Origin: Cupriavidus pauculus
Lineage (GTDB): Bacteria > Pseudomonadota > Gammaproteobacteria > Burkholderiales > Burkholderiaceae
Direction: 5' to 3'
Length of the DNA stretch: 64,000 nucleotides
Assembly: GCF_022179805.1 (NCBI RefSeq)
Contig: NZ_BPUO01000005.1
Span: 1 to 64,000, forward strand
In this document: in pieces, positions 25,001 to 34,062 of the stretch
Numbering within the stretch: the stretch's first letter is position 1
Layout of the letters: each line of letters opens with the position of its first letter
Translations under genes and position numbers: made by a program
The notes under the pieces: model-generated
The model's input: only the letters and a program-made list of their open reading frames with translations
What the model was told of the DNA's origin: nothing
The model's database searches: none

Positions 25001-27522
25001 CAGTTGAGGCCGACGACAATGGCGCGGCTGCTCTGACCGAAGGTCGTGCAGACATCGATGTGCAAGCACGCGACGATGGCGTGTTCGACCGTTGTCGTGG
25101 CCCGGTTCGACAGTGTCGTCAGGCGCTCGTCCGCGATCGATAGCTGGCCGGTCAAGAATTCGCATTCGGCCCGGTTCAGTTCCAGCGCGAAGACTACCTC
25201 GCGCTGGCGGTCCCAACGATCCTCCGCCAACAACTCCAAGCCGAAATTGAGATAGGTGAGCGCCGAGGCATAGGCGCTGGACCCCTTGGCACGCTTTCCC
25301 GCTAGCAGGTTCAGCTCGACCAGTTGGTTCCGTTCTTCCTGCTGCGTGATTAGCGCAGCGCCTCGGTTGAGCTGGTTGACAATCTCGAAGATCGCCTCCT
25401 CGCGCTTCCCGGCGGGCGTTCGCTCGATGAGCAAGCGACCGAGCCGGAGATGGACTTCCGCGCGCATGGCTTCCGGAATCATCGAATAGGCGGCTTCCTG
25501 AATACGGTCATGCATAAACCTATAGGCACTCTCGAGACGCTCAACCAGTCCCTGACAGACGGCCCCCCAGAGATCTATATGGACCTGCTTCTCCGGGATT
25601 GCGAGGACTGTCGATAGTGTCGCAATCTCCGCAAGGTTGCCCATGCAAGCGAGTTGCTTCAAGGCCAGTTGTGTTTCGCTTGGCAGCCGGCTGAGTTTGC
25701 CGACCATCAGATCCACAACATTGTCGGTGAAACGCTTGGCCTGTATGCGATCGAGATCCCAGGACCAGCACACCAAGTCATGGTCGAAATGAAGCAAGCC
25801 CACGTCGGCGAGCGAATAGAGAAACTGGATCACGAAGAAAGGATTGCCAGCGGTCTTCTCATGCACCAGCTGCCCCAGCGGTGCGACGCGCGCAGGGTCG
25901 CCGTAGACCGCATCCCCGATCAACCGCCCGACGTGGTCAGCGGCAAGCGGTGCAAGCGCGATCTCCCGCACGTTCCCGCCAGCGTCCTTGATGACCTCCA
26001 GCTTGTGCATCAGCGGATGTGCGGCATCGACTTCATTGTCCCGATATGCGCCGATCACCATCAGGTACTGCAGATCGGACCGTGTCAGCAGATCCTCCAG
26101 CAAGTCGAGCGTCGCCGCGTCAAGCCATTGAAGATCATCGAGGAACAGTGCCAACGGATGCTCCGGCCGGGCAAAAACACCAATGAACCGGCGAAACACC
26201 AACTGAAAGCGGCTTTGCGCCAGCAGCGGTGCGAGCTCCGGCACCGGCGGCGGCTCCCCGATGATGAGCTTAAGTTCCGGGATCAAGTCGGTCATGAGTC
26301 GTGCGTTCGGTGCAATAGCTCCCAGCAACGCCTCGCGCCAGCTCGCCAGTTCGGTCTCCCGCATCCCGAGCAGTGGACGCACCAGGCTCTGTAGGGCCTG
26401 TATTAAGGTCGAGTAAGGAATGTTGCGCTTGTACTGATCGAACTTGCCGGAAGCAAAAATCCCCCGCGGCGGCACCAGCACCTTATGCAGCTCATTGACG
26501 ACAGAGGATTTTCCGATGCCGGAGTATCCTGAGACCAGTACCAGTTCCGGTGCGCCGCCTGTGACCACACGGTCGAAGGCCGCGAGCAGCGCATCGACCT
26601 CGCGCTCCCGGCCGTACAGCTTTTCGGGAATCACCAGTCGGTCCGGCGTGTCGTGTTCCCCAAACGGAAACGCGTCGATCCGGCCATTGGTCTCCCAGCT
26701 GGCGAGGCAGCGTTGCAGATCCTGTTCGGCGCCGGCCGCAGTCTGGTAGCGCTCCTCGGCCGTCTTGGCGAGTAACTTCATGACGATGCGGGAGAGCGGC
26801 AGCGGTATCGACGCCAACCGCTCGCTAGGCGGCACGGGTTGTCGGGCGATATGGCAGTGCACCCACTCCATCGGGTCAGTCGCCGAAAACGGCAGCGCGC
26901 CCGTGAGGGTCTGGTAGAGCACGGTGCCGAACGCATAGAGATCGCTGCGCGAATCGATGGAACGATTCATCCGCCCGGTCTGTTCGGGCGCCATGTAGGC
27001 AAGCGTGCCAGCAATGGTTTCTGGCGGCTCAGGCGCCTGATGTTCGCGCAGCAGGCGCGAGGCGATGCCGAAGCCGGTGAGCCGCGCCCGTCCGTCCGGG
27101 CAGTTCACCAGGATATGAGCCGGCTTGAGATCTTTATGAACGAGGCCGCGCTGATGGAGTTGGCCCAGGGCCGCCGCAATGCCGACAGCGAAGCGCAAGA
27201 CACGACCCACCTCCATCGGCGCGCCGAGCAGTCGCTCGAGCGGCTCACCGCCAGGATCCTCGAGCACCAACGAGGTCCGGCCGTTTTCGCGCAGAAGCTC
27301 CAGTGGCCTCACCGCCCACGCGCCATCGAGTTCGTCCTTCAGTTCAAATTCGTGCGCGAGGCGATCGAGGCTGACGGACGATGGATGGTCGGCCGCGGGC
27401 CGCACAACGAGAATACTGTCGGCGCCGCCGTTGCTCGGGTGCCAGCCTCGACAGAAGACGCGTTCGCCGTCTTCCCACAAAGTTTGAAGGTCTGGGCTGC
27501 TTCCCATCGGCATTGAAATCAT
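22003..27522 (-). CDS. Giant Ser/Thr-kinase-like / AAA ATPase / GAF-PAS sensor histidine kinase
   Basis: This is a predicted cytoplasmic signalling protein of about 1,839 residues from the ATG at 27522; an in-frame extension to 27657 shows no family similarity. Domain order: a Ser/Thr kinase-like domain (about 15-275; GLVHKDLKPAHILV, APEQTGRMN); an AAA/MalT-like ATPase with P-loop SGYSGIGKSS (about 290-560); a long helical TPR-like middle; a GAF domain (about 1330-1490); a PAS domain (about 1500-1610); and a histidine kinase with H-box IAHEVNQPIAA and an HATPase domain with GPGFGPDG and GLGMGLSIC motifs. The kinase DFG is replaced by GFG, common in this family. No response regulator is adjacent, so its output partner is elsewhere. 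Confidence 0.9.
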   Translation of the reverse strand: MISMPMGSSPDLQTLWEDGERVFCRGWHPSNGGADSILVVRPAADHPSSVSLDRLAHEFELKDELDGAWAVRPLELLRENGRTSLVLEDPGGEPLERLLGAPMEVGRVLRFAVGIAAALGQLHQRGLVHKDLKPAHILVNCPDGRARLTGFGIASRLLREHQAPEPPETIAGTLAYMAPEQTGRMNRSIDSRSDLYAFGTVLYQTLTGALPFSATDPMEWVHCHIARQPVPPSERLASIPLPLSRIVMKLLAKTAEERYQTAAGAEQDLQRCLASWETNGRIDAFPFGEHDTPDRLVIPEKLYGREREVDALLAAFDRVVTGGAPELVLVSGYSGIGKSSVVNELHKVLVPPRGIFASGKFDQYKRNIPYSTLIQALQSLVRPLLGMRETELASWREALLGAIAPNARLMTDLIPELKLIIGEPPPVPELAPLLAQSRFQLVFRRFIGVFARPEHPLALFLDDLQWLDAATLDLLEDLLTRSDLQYLMVIGAYRDNEVDAAHPLMHKLEVIKDAGGNVREIALAPLAADHVGRLIGDAVYGDPARVAPLGQLVHEKTAGNPFFVIQFLYSLADVGLLHFDHDLVCWSWDLDRIQAKRFTDNVVDLMVGKLSRLPSETQLALKQLACMGNLAEIATLSTVLAIPEKQVHIDLWGAVCQGLVERLESAYRFMHDRIQEAAYSMIPEAMRAEVHLRLGRLLIERTPAGKREEAIFEIVNQLNRGAALITQQEERNQLVELNLLAGKRAKGSSAYASALTYLNFGLELLAEDRWDRQREVVFALELNRAECEFLTGQLSIADERLTTLSNRATTTVEHAIVACLHIDVCTTFGQSSRAIVVGLNCLRHFGIAWTPHPKDSEVRREYERIWSALRDRTIDDLIDLPLMEDPATLAALDVLSKLTPPAVFTDENLASLMICKAISLSLERGNCDASCLAYVQLARIAGPRFGDYQAGFRFGQLGYDLVGLRGLKRFEARTLVCFAHFVMPWMKHVAACRELLRRSFEEANRIGDPVFAVGASCHLNAAQLFAGGPLPEVQSEAEHGLAFVDKARFGLALITTQLALMRMLRGSTPTFGCLDDGQFNEHRTEDHLSSNPGLAFAACWYWIRKLQSRCIAGDHVTALDSAAKAKTLLWTTTSFFEEAEYYFYGALSHAACCDSAASGERSEHMNTLTVHHRQLKVWAEHCPENFESRAALVDAEIARIENRSFDAMRLYQLAIRSAHANGFWHVEALANEIAARFYAAREFEVIAEAYLQNARYCYSRWRADGKVRQLEQAYPHLRTGELASGSTGTIATPVEHLDLATVIKVSQAVSGDIVLDKLIETVMRTAIEHAGAERGLLILPEEGEQRIAAEATTGGERVAVHLRDAPVTPAALPESVLYYVLRTRESIILDDAVEDSSFAADPYIRQHRTRSILCLPLMNQAKLTGALYLENNLTTRVFTPARIAVLRLVVSQAAISLEIARLYRDVAKREEKIRRLVDANIIGIILWNASGEILEANDAFLRMVGYQRDDLVTERLRWTDLTPPEWREGDERALREIAETGRAQTFQKEYLKRDGSRVPVMLGAAAFEASRKEGVAFVLDLTESKQAEEKARESERRYREAQTELAHANRVATMGQLTASIAHEVNQPIAATITNAQTGLRWLRAQPPDLYEVEQVLGRIIKDTNRAGDVVGRILALVKKAPPQKEPLDINKAILEVIELTRGEAWKHGASVQTHLADGLPLIEGDRVRLQQVLLNLCINAMESMSGVSDGVRECVIRTKTADAGYVLVAVSDSGPGFGPDGAEQLFAPFYTTKSTGLGMGLSICRSIIEAHGGRLWASENGPRGAIFQFTVPALPSVS

Positions 27523-28610
27523 GTGAGGGGACCATGTTGCATACTGGTGCAGGCTTCTGTCCTGCGCTGCTGCTGAGAGAACACCATGGACGTTCAGCGC
27601 AGCCACGCGACAGGATGCGCTCCTAAAGCCATTGCAACGTGGGCGTTTCCGCAACATCGAAGTTGTGGCACTAGCTGATTAGATTACACCGTGGCGCCCA
27701 CGGCGCCAGCAGCATTGTGCTGACGCGTCCCTGAGGAGGGAGCAACATAACGGCGCGCTGACCTGCGAGCACGGACCTGGCGCGCCACAAGGGCCACACA
27801 AGAGACGGCTAGGCAAGTGGTACCAAAAGGGCGCCTCGCGTCGGCGTCGGCCCACGGCTGTCCGCTTCGTTGCTGTCAAGGGACAGTCATGCCGTTGCAC
27901 TCGGATGGCAGAAAAGGGACGGCAGGAGTCCTCGCCGGCAGTCAACTTCTGAGCATTCTGACGATCGGCTTCGATATCACGAAGTTCAGCATTCAGAACC
28001 CGGTAACGGCCCCCGGCCCCATAGACCAAAAGTTCAGCGCAAACGCTTATAGAGCGGGTTCATCCCCGACCAGTCTTGGGTCGCAGGCTAACGAAGGATG
28101 CACAGGTTACGCTTGAGCACTAGGGAGAAATCTTCCCTGTGGAGATCAGCGTCCGCCACCTGCGCCCGAGCGCCCGAGCGGCTACGTGATGCATGGCAAC
28201 AGCAACGACTACCGGTTGGAAGACGTGAGCCTGAAATCCTCATCGGCAAGGAAGGCTCCGAGCTGAAAATCTCGGGCCGCTAACGCCAGGTCAGACGCTA
28301 AAGATGGCGGGGCCGAAGCGGTTGAGTCTTAAGTCAAGGTCACCGCAAAATGCGCCTATGCAGTTTTGTCACATTACGATGCCATTGCGATAAGAAGGCT
28401 TATCGCTATAGCTGTGTTCGCAGCACAGCTTTCCGGGGTTTGGGGGGCATCGTCCTTTTGCAGCATATTGATACGGTCAGGCTTAAAAATGCGTTCCAGA
28501 ACAATGTCTTAGTGATTATTCATTTTGCGCTGCACCGTCCTTTCGTTGCGAATTGGTACACAGTTGGTAGGCGCTGTCTCGCCAAAGTAAGCCGCCAGCC
28601 CGCGAAGCCC
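27523..28610. other. 1.1-kb gap with repeat debris
   Basis: No gene is supported. The stretch contains one copy of a dispersed repeat (27941-28010) and adjoining debris at about 27860-27930. This resembles 51480-51560 in reverse-strand translation (both give a DSCRPFSAIR / DRSRPFSAVR-like string). The upstream region of the kinase gene is in 27523-27700. Confidence 0.5.
27941..28010. repeat. About 70-bp dispersed repeat, copy 1
   Basis: The segment from GTCAACTTCT to CGGTAACGGC aligns with 60487-60554 with two small gaps and roughly 80 percent identity by eye. The cores ATCACGAAG, TCAGCATTCAG and CGGTAACGGC are the same. Confidence 0.6.
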
Positions 28611-29729
28611 CTACGCAAGCACCTTGTAGTCCGTATAGCCCACGGCATCGCCGCCGAAGAAGGTTGCCGGGTCAGGTGAATTCAGCGAGGCGGCTAGGCG
28701 GATTCGCGCAGGAAGATCCGGGTTGGCAATGAACGGACGGCCGAAAGCGATGATGTCGGCCCGCCCCGAGGCCAATGCCTCCTGCCCCGTCTTGCCATCG
28801 TAGCCACCCGCGAGGATGAGCACACCGTGCCACGCTTCGCGCATCGACAGGATCATCTCGTTCCACCGTGGATCGGTGACCTCGTCCCTGACGTTACCGA
28901 CCATCGCTGGTTCCACCAGGTGCAGATAGGCCAGCTGCCATTCGTTCAGGCGCCGTGCGATATACCCGAAGGTCTGCATGGGCGTCTCGTCACCCATTCC
29001 CATGAAGCGACCCATTGGCGTGAGTCGAACGCCAACGCGCGACGCGCCGATCTCGTTCGACACGGCTTCCACGACCTCAAGCAGCAAGCATGCACGATGC
29101 TTCAGACTGCCACCATAGGCGTCATCGCGATGGTTGCTGTTCGAATTGATGAACTGGTCCAGCAGGTAGCCATTCCCCGCATGGATCTCCACGCCATCCA
29201 TGCCCGCTTCAATCGCGTTGCGGGCCGCATGGCGGTAGTCCTCCACGATGGCGGCGATGCCTTCGAGAGTCAACGCCTGCGGCGTCGGCACATCGCCCCA
29301 TACACCCTTCCCTTCCTCATCGACGATGAACGTCTTTCCCGGAACGGGAAGCGCGCTGGGCGCAACAGGCAGAGCGCCGCCCGGCTGGAACGACTGATGC
29401 GAGACGCGCCCGACATGCCAGAGTTGCAGGAACATCCGGCCACCGGCTTCATGCACCGCATTGGACACGGCACGCCATCCGGCAATCTGTTCAATCGAAT
29501 AGATGCCGGGTGTCCACGCATATCCCTGCCCCTGCGGCGAAATCTGCGTGGCTTCGGAGATGATCAGACCGGCCGATGCGCGCTGCCGGTAATACTCGAC
29601 GTTCAGCGCCGTGGGCACGTTGCCAGGCTGACCTGCCCGCGACCGGGTCAACGGTGCCATGGCAATGCGATTCGGCAACTGGAGTGATCCGATCGAGATT
29701 GGCGAGAACAGCGATAGCATACGGTCCAT
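28611..29729 (-). CDS. Old Yellow Enzyme family alkene reductase (NemA-like)
   Basis: This is an FMN-dependent NAD(P)H ene-reductase of the Old Yellow Enzyme family, 372 residues from the ATG at 29729, which lies 7 bases after GGAG. The FMN barrel start (PNRIAMAPLTRSRA), the substrate-binding HAGNGYLLDQF motif (near 180) and the SNHRDDAYGGS loop are characteristic, as is the C-terminal FGRPFIANPDLP. It would reduce activated C=C bonds or nitro compounds. It lies 50 bp behind the molybdenum hydroxylase operon on the same strand and could be co-transcribed as a reductive partner. Family functions are broad, so the substrate is open. Confidence 0.88.
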   Translation of the reverse strand: MDRMLSLFSPISIGSLQLPNRIAMAPLTRSRAGQPGNVPTALNVEYYRQRASAGLIISEATQISPQGQGYAWTPGIYSIEQIAGWRAVSNAVHEAGGRMFLQLWHVGRVSHQSFQPGGALPVAPSALPVPGKTFIVDEEGKGVWGDVPTPQALTLEGIAAIVEDYRHAARNAIEAGMDGVEIHAGNGYLLDQFINSNSNHRDDAYGGSLKHRACLLLEVVEAVSNEIGASRVGVRLTPMGRFMGMGDETPMQTFGYIARRLNEWQLAYLHLVEPAMVGNVRDEVTDPRWNEMILSMREAWHGVLILAGGYDGKTGQEALASGRADIIAFGRPFIANPDLPARIRLAASLNSPDPATFFGGDAVGYTDYKVLA

Positions 29730-29779
29730 GAGGATCTCCAAGAAAAGGGAAGGAGCGCCGCAAAGGCGCCCCGTGGTAA

Positions 29780-32053
29780 TTAGGGAGCGATCAGGTTCTT
29801 CAGCCGCTCGCCCGCCAGCGGCATGTCGCGCAGACGGTGACCCGTGGCATCGAACAGTGCATTGCCGATGGCGCCGGCCGTCGGCCCCATTGCCGCTTCG
29901 GCCACCCCGAGGAACGGCATGCCCGGGCGGTCGATCAGGTGCACGTTGATCTGCGCAGGCACAGCAGAGAAGCGCAGGATCGGATAAGTGCCCCAGTCGA
30001 AACTGCGGATGCCCTGCGGATCGAAACGCAGCTGCTCGTAGAGACTCCAGCTTGCCGCTTGCAGGATGCCGCCCTCGATCTGGTTGCGCACACCATCGGG
30101 ATTGACGATCTGACCACAGTCCACCGCCACCTCGGCGCGTTCAAGCTTCACCTGCCCCGTATCGCGTTCGACCGATATCTCCACGGCCATCGCCACATAC
30201 GCCATCAGGTTCTTGTACTTGCCGAACGCAAAACCCACGCCGTGTCCCGGCTTGCGCGCGGAGCGTGGCCAGCCGAAGCGCTGTGCTGCCAGGCGGATGA
30301 CATCGAGCGCGCGCGGATCGTCCATATGTCGGATGCGGAAGGGCACGGGATCGATGTCGGCCGCATGCGCCAGATCGTCCATGAAGGTCTCGATGGTGAA
30401 CACGTTCATGTGCGCGCCGAGCGAACGCATGGCCGAGGTGCGCAAGGGCATCGTCGGCGAGAAGTTGTTGACGATGTGGCGCGTCGGCAGGCGATAGAGC
30501 GGAATCGCGTTGCGATCACCGCCGCCTTCGGGCTGCATCATCGGCGTGGATGGCGCGGGTGTGAATGGCTTGGCGAGCAGTGTCGCTGGTAGCAATCGCC
30601 CTGCGCTAACCACCCGCTCGTTGTGCGAACTGCTCCACAGCGCGTAGTGCCAATCGACGATGGTGCCGTCCGCCGAGAGCGATGCCTTGACCTGCGTGAC
30701 CATCGCGGGCGTGAAGTGGTCCCAGAGGTTTTCCTGATCGCGCATCCACTGCACGCGCACCGGTTGACCGGGCAGCGCACGGGCGAGCAGCGCGGCGTGC
30801 GCTGCGGCATCGTCGGCGGGGTTGTGACCGTAGCAGCCGGAACCTTCCACGTGCACGCAGCGGATTGTCTCCTTGGGCATCGACAGCATTTCAGCCAGGC
30901 CATCGCGCAGCGGATAGACGCCCTGCGAATGCGTCCAGACAGTGAGCATGCCGTTGTCGAGATGACCGACCGCACAGGACGGGCCAATCGAACCATGCAT
31001 CAGGTAGCGCTTGGCGTACGTGGCAGACAACGTCTTCACAGCAGGCGCCATGGGCGCGCGCTGATCCGCGATCACGATGTGCTCGGTGCTGATCTGCTTG
31101 AGCTGCGTGTTGACCTGATCCGGCGCGGGCAGTGTGCGGCCCGGGCCCCATCGGCATCCCGCCGACAGCGCGCGTTGTGCGAGCACGGCCTGCCATTCAC
31201 GTCGCGCCACGACGGCGAGCATGTTGCCGTCGCGGACGATGGCGACAAAGCCCGGCGTCGCCCGTGCGGCGGCCTCATCGACGGAGAGCAACTGCGCACC
31301 ATAGCTCGCGGGCAGCACCACGCGCGCATGCACCATGCCAGGCAGCTTCATGTCCTGGACATAACTCGGCCCGCCCGTGACCTTTCCCGGGATGTCTACG
31401 CGATGCATCGATGTGCCGATTACCTTGAACGTCGACGGATCGCGCAACGGCGACGTGGGCGTAGCTACCACGTGCAGGTTCACGCGTGGCAGCAGTTCCG
31501 CGAAGGTCAGCGCGCGTCCATCCGCCGCGACAATGCGCGCATCGCTCGTCTTGAGCGTGGACGGATCGACGCGCCACGTTCGCGCGGCGGCATCGACCAT
31601 CAGCCCGCGCACCTGCGCGGCGGCGTTGAGCAGAGCGCTGCCGCTATCGGCCATCGTATGGCTGCCAGCGGTCAGGCCTTCGTCAGGCGAGCGCGCAGTG
31701 TCGGCGGTCAGGAACGTCATGCGATGCGGCGAGATCTGCAGTTCCTCGGCGGCCACCTGCCATAGCGCCGTACGGATGCCGGTGCCGAGTTCCACCTTGC
31801 CGGTGTAGACCGTGACGTGGTTGTCTGGCGCGACCTTGATCCATGCATCGAGATACGGATTGGTCTTCAGGCTGCCGGCGAGCTTCATGTAGCCCCGCCC
31901 TACGGTCACGGCCGCGCCTTCATCGGCAAGCACCATCTGCGCCAGCGCATCGCGCCCCGGCAACAGCGAGAAGCCAACGACGAGCGCGCCGGACACCATG
32001 AAGGCACGGCGGCCTGGGTTGTGCAGCGTCTTGATGGAATCGTCGTGGCTCAT
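29780..32053 (-). CDS. Molybdopterin aldehyde/isoquinoline oxidoreductase large subunit (IorB-like)
   Basis: This is the molybdenum-cofactor subunit of a xanthine-oxidase-family hydroxylase of the IorB (isoquinoline 1-oxidoreductase beta) type. From the ATG at 32053 it has 757 residues and begins with a twin-arginine signal (NPGRRAFMVSGALVVGF), so the complex is periplasmic. Cofactor-binding patterns are visible: ELGTGIRTALWQVAAEEL near 100 and the C-terminal GVAEAAMGPTAGAIGNAL with the catalytic Glu. Its start overlaps the 2Fe-2S subunit gene by 4 bp. Together with the triheme cytochrome it would oxidise N-heterocycles or aldehydes and pass electrons to the respiratory chain. Confidence 0.87.
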   Translation of the reverse strand: MSHDDSIKTLHNPGRRAFMVSGALVVGFSLLPGRDALAQMVLADEGAAVTVGRGYMKLAGSLKTNPYLDAWIKVAPDNHVTVYTGKVELGTGIRTALWQVAAEELQISPHRMTFLTADTARSPDEGLTAGSHTMADSGSALLNAAAQVRGLMVDAAARTWRVDPSTLKTSDARIVAADGRALTFAELLPRVNLHVVATPTSPLRDPSTFKVIGTSMHRVDIPGKVTGGPSYVQDMKLPGMVHARVVLPASYGAQLLSVDEAAARATPGFVAIVRDGNMLAVVARREWQAVLAQRALSAGCRWGPGRTLPAPDQVNTQLKQISTEHIVIADQRAPMAPAVKTLSATYAKRYLMHGSIGPSCAVGHLDNGMLTVWTHSQGVYPLRDGLAEMLSMPKETIRCVHVEGSGCYGHNPADDAAAHAALLARALPGQPVRVQWMRDQENLWDHFTPAMVTQVKASLSADGTIVDWHYALWSSSHNERVVSAGRLLPATLLAKPFTPAPSTPMMQPEGGGDRNAIPLYRLPTRHIVNNFSPTMPLRTSAMRSLGAHMNVFTIETFMDDLAHAADIDPVPFRIRHMDDPRALDVIRLAAQRFGWPRSARKPGHGVGFAFGKYKNLMAYVAMAVEISVERDTGQVKLERAEVAVDCGQIVNPDGVRNQIEGGILQAASWSLYEQLRFDPQGIRSFDWGTYPILRFSAVPAQINVHLIDRPGMPFLGVAEAAMGPTAGAIGNALFDATGHRLRDMPLAGERLKNLIAP

Positions 32054-32532
32054 TGCGCTGCCTCCGCCACACGTCCACTCGCCGCACCCGACGCCGCACG
32101 GATCGCGGCGAGGATGCGCATGTGGGTGCCGCAACGGCACAGGTTCGGCTCCATGTGCGCGCGGATCTCTGCGTCGGTGGGATGTGGGTTGCGATCAAGC
32201 AACGCCTGCGCGCGCATCACCATGCCTGCGATGCAGTAGCCGCACTGCGCGGCCTGATGGTCAATGAACGCCTTCTGCAAGGGCCCCGGCTTCTCCGCCG
32301 TGCCGAGGCTTTCGATCGTGCGCACGGGGCGCTTGCCGATAGCGGCGACCGGTGTCACACACGAGAACGTGGGCTTGCCATCGACAATGACCGTGCAGGC
32401 GCCGCACTGGCCCATGCCGCAGCCAAACTTTGCACCATTCAGACCCAGGTCTTCACGCAAGGCGTAGAGCAGCGGCGTGCCAGGGTCGATGTCGAGGGTG
32501 TGGCTGACGCCGTTGACTGTGATGTGGATCAT
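32050..32532 (-). CDS. 2Fe-2S subunit of molybdenum hydroxylase (IorA-like)
   Basis: This 160-residue iron-sulfur subunit has two clusters. The plant-ferredoxin-type ligands are Cys38, Cys43, Cys46 and Cys58, and the C-terminal helical cluster uses Cys97, Cys100, Cys132 and Cys134 (QCGYC, LCRCGTH). This length and layout define the small subunit of xanthine-oxidase-family enzymes. It carries electrons from the molybdenum site to the cytochrome subunit. It overlaps the genes on both sides by 4 bp (ATGA), so all three are made in a coupled way. Confidence 0.92.
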   Translation of the reverse strand: MIHITVNGVSHTLDIDPGTPLLYALREDLGLNGAKFGCGMGQCGACTVIVDGKPTFSCVTPVAAIGKRPVRTIESLGTAEKPGPLQKAFIDHQAAQCGYCIAGMVMRAQALLDRNPHPTDAEIRAHMEPNLCRCGTHMRILAAIRAASGAASGRVAEAAQ

Positions 32533-33815
32533 CGCGATGCATCTCCCTTGCGGATATCTGCCACCGCCCGCGGCACGTTCTGCCACGGCGATAGCTTCGT
32601 GTAAGTGGCGCGCAGGTACATCGCCAGATCGGCGATCTGCGCATCGTCGAGCGACTCGCCGAACGCGGGCATGTAGTGCATGGGCTGCTCGCCCTGCCAT
32701 GGCACGCCGAGTAACATCATCTGGATCACGTTGCGCGGCGTACTCGCCAACACGGCGCTGCTGGTAGCCAGTCTCGGACGGTCGCCTACGCTCTGCATGG
32801 GCGACTTGTCGCCATGGCACGACGCACACGCGCCGTTGAACAGCACTGCACCACGTGCGATGGATTGCCTATCTGCATCTGTTGAAGTGGTAGCTGCCGG
32901 ATGATCCACGGGCTGTTGCAGCGAGAACAGGTAAGTCGCCATGGCCTGTACATCGGCAAGCGGCACGGTGGCCAGTTCCTGCGTGACAGGCAGCATCGGA
33001 CCTGCCGCCGCGCCATGGCGCGCCGACATGCCGGTGCGCAGATACGTCACAAGGTCGGCCTCGCTCCACGGCGCACGCGCATTCGCCAGCGTCACCAACG
33101 AAGGCGCGACCCAGCCATCGACTACGCCGCCGTGTAACGACTTGCCCCAGCTTTCCGCGCCAATCGGATTGAGCGGGCTGTGGCACGCTGCGCAATGGCC
33201 GAGCCCGGCGACGAGTTCACGCCCACGGTTCCAAGCAACGCTCTGCACGGTATCTGGCGCTTCGCGACCGGTGCGCAAGAACAGCACGTTCCAGAACGCG
33301 ACGAGCGCGCGGAAATTCAGCGGGAAAATCAGGTCGTTGTCCGTCGTCTTGGCGACTACGGGATCGCGCCGCATCAGGAAGGCATACGCAGCGGCGATAT
33401 CGTCATCGGACATCCGCGTGTAGTGCACGTACGGAAACGCGGGATAGAGCTGATGGCCGTCGCGTGCAATGCCGCGACGCAGCGCACGCTTGAAGGCGTC
33501 GAGCGACCACGTACCGATGCCGGTCTCTGCATCGGGCGTGATGTTGGTCGTGTATAGCGTGCCGAACGGCGTGGCCAGCGGCAAACCGCCGGCATAGGGC
33601 TTGCCACCTGGTGCGGTGTGGCAGACCGCGCAATCGCCGAGCGCCACCACACGTGCGCCGCGCAAGGCGAGTTCGCGGTCGATGGTTGACGGTGCGGGCG
33701 GTTGGATCGGCGCGATGGCCGGCTCCCACGTCAGCCATGCCGCCACGGCTACGCCGACCACGGCAACGGCCGCGCCGGCAATCAGGATGGGCTTCCATCG
33801 GAATCGGGACAACAT
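32529..33815 (-). CDS. Membrane-anchored triheme cytochrome c subunit
   Basis: This 428-residue c-type cytochrome has an N-terminal membrane anchor (ILIAGAAVAVVGVAVAAWL) and three heme-binding sites: CAVCH (near residue 68), CAACH (near 213) and CASCH (near 330). It resembles the AdhB/GDH cytochrome subunits used as electron acceptors by periplasmic dehydrogenases. The ATG at 33815 follows a GGAGG site and fits better than a GTG/ATG 18 bp upstream. It is the first gene of the IorA-IorB operon and would deliver electrons to quinone or an oxidase. Confidence 0.9.
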   Translation of the reverse strand: MLSRFRWKPILIAGAAVAVVGVAVAAWLTWEPAIAPIQPPAPSTIDRELALRGARVVALGDCAVCHTAPGGKPYAGGLPLATPFGTLYTTNITPDAETGIGTWSLDAFKRALRRGIARDGHQLYPAFPYVHYTRMSDDDIAAAYAFLMRRDPVVAKTTDNDLIFPLNFRALVAFWNVLFLRTGREAPDTVQSVAWNRGRELVAGLGHCAACHSPLNPIGAESWGKSLHGGVVDGWVAPSLVTLANARAPWSEADLVTYLRTGMSARHGAAAGPMLPVTQELATVPLADVQAMATYLFSLQQPVDHPAATTSTDADRQSIARGAVLFNGACASCHGDKSPMQSVGDRPRLATSSAVLASTPRNVIQMMLLGVPWQGEQPMHYMPAFGESLDDAQIADLAMYLRATYTKLSPWQNVPRAVADIRKGDASR

Positions 33816-34062
33816 GTGGTGGACCTCCGCCAACTTTTTCTCTGGGTTGCGGCAATCGTAGAAAACACGGGGAAGGCGGACAACTGGCGCGTAGTCGAGC
33901 GCGGCTCACACCATGGTATGGGCTCGGATAAACCAATCCCTTGGAGACCAGCGCCCGTGATCACTCCAGCGTGCGATGCAGAAATCCCTGGCGTTGCCCG
34001 AAAGTGCGATGCGGTGGTGTGCCCAGGGGACGAAGCCCAACACATACCTCCGTCGCCACAAT

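Noticed and set aside
30623..31765. A 380-codon + strand frame opposite iorB
   Set aside because: Shadow of a real molybdopterin protein; Arg/His-rich with no recognisable domain.
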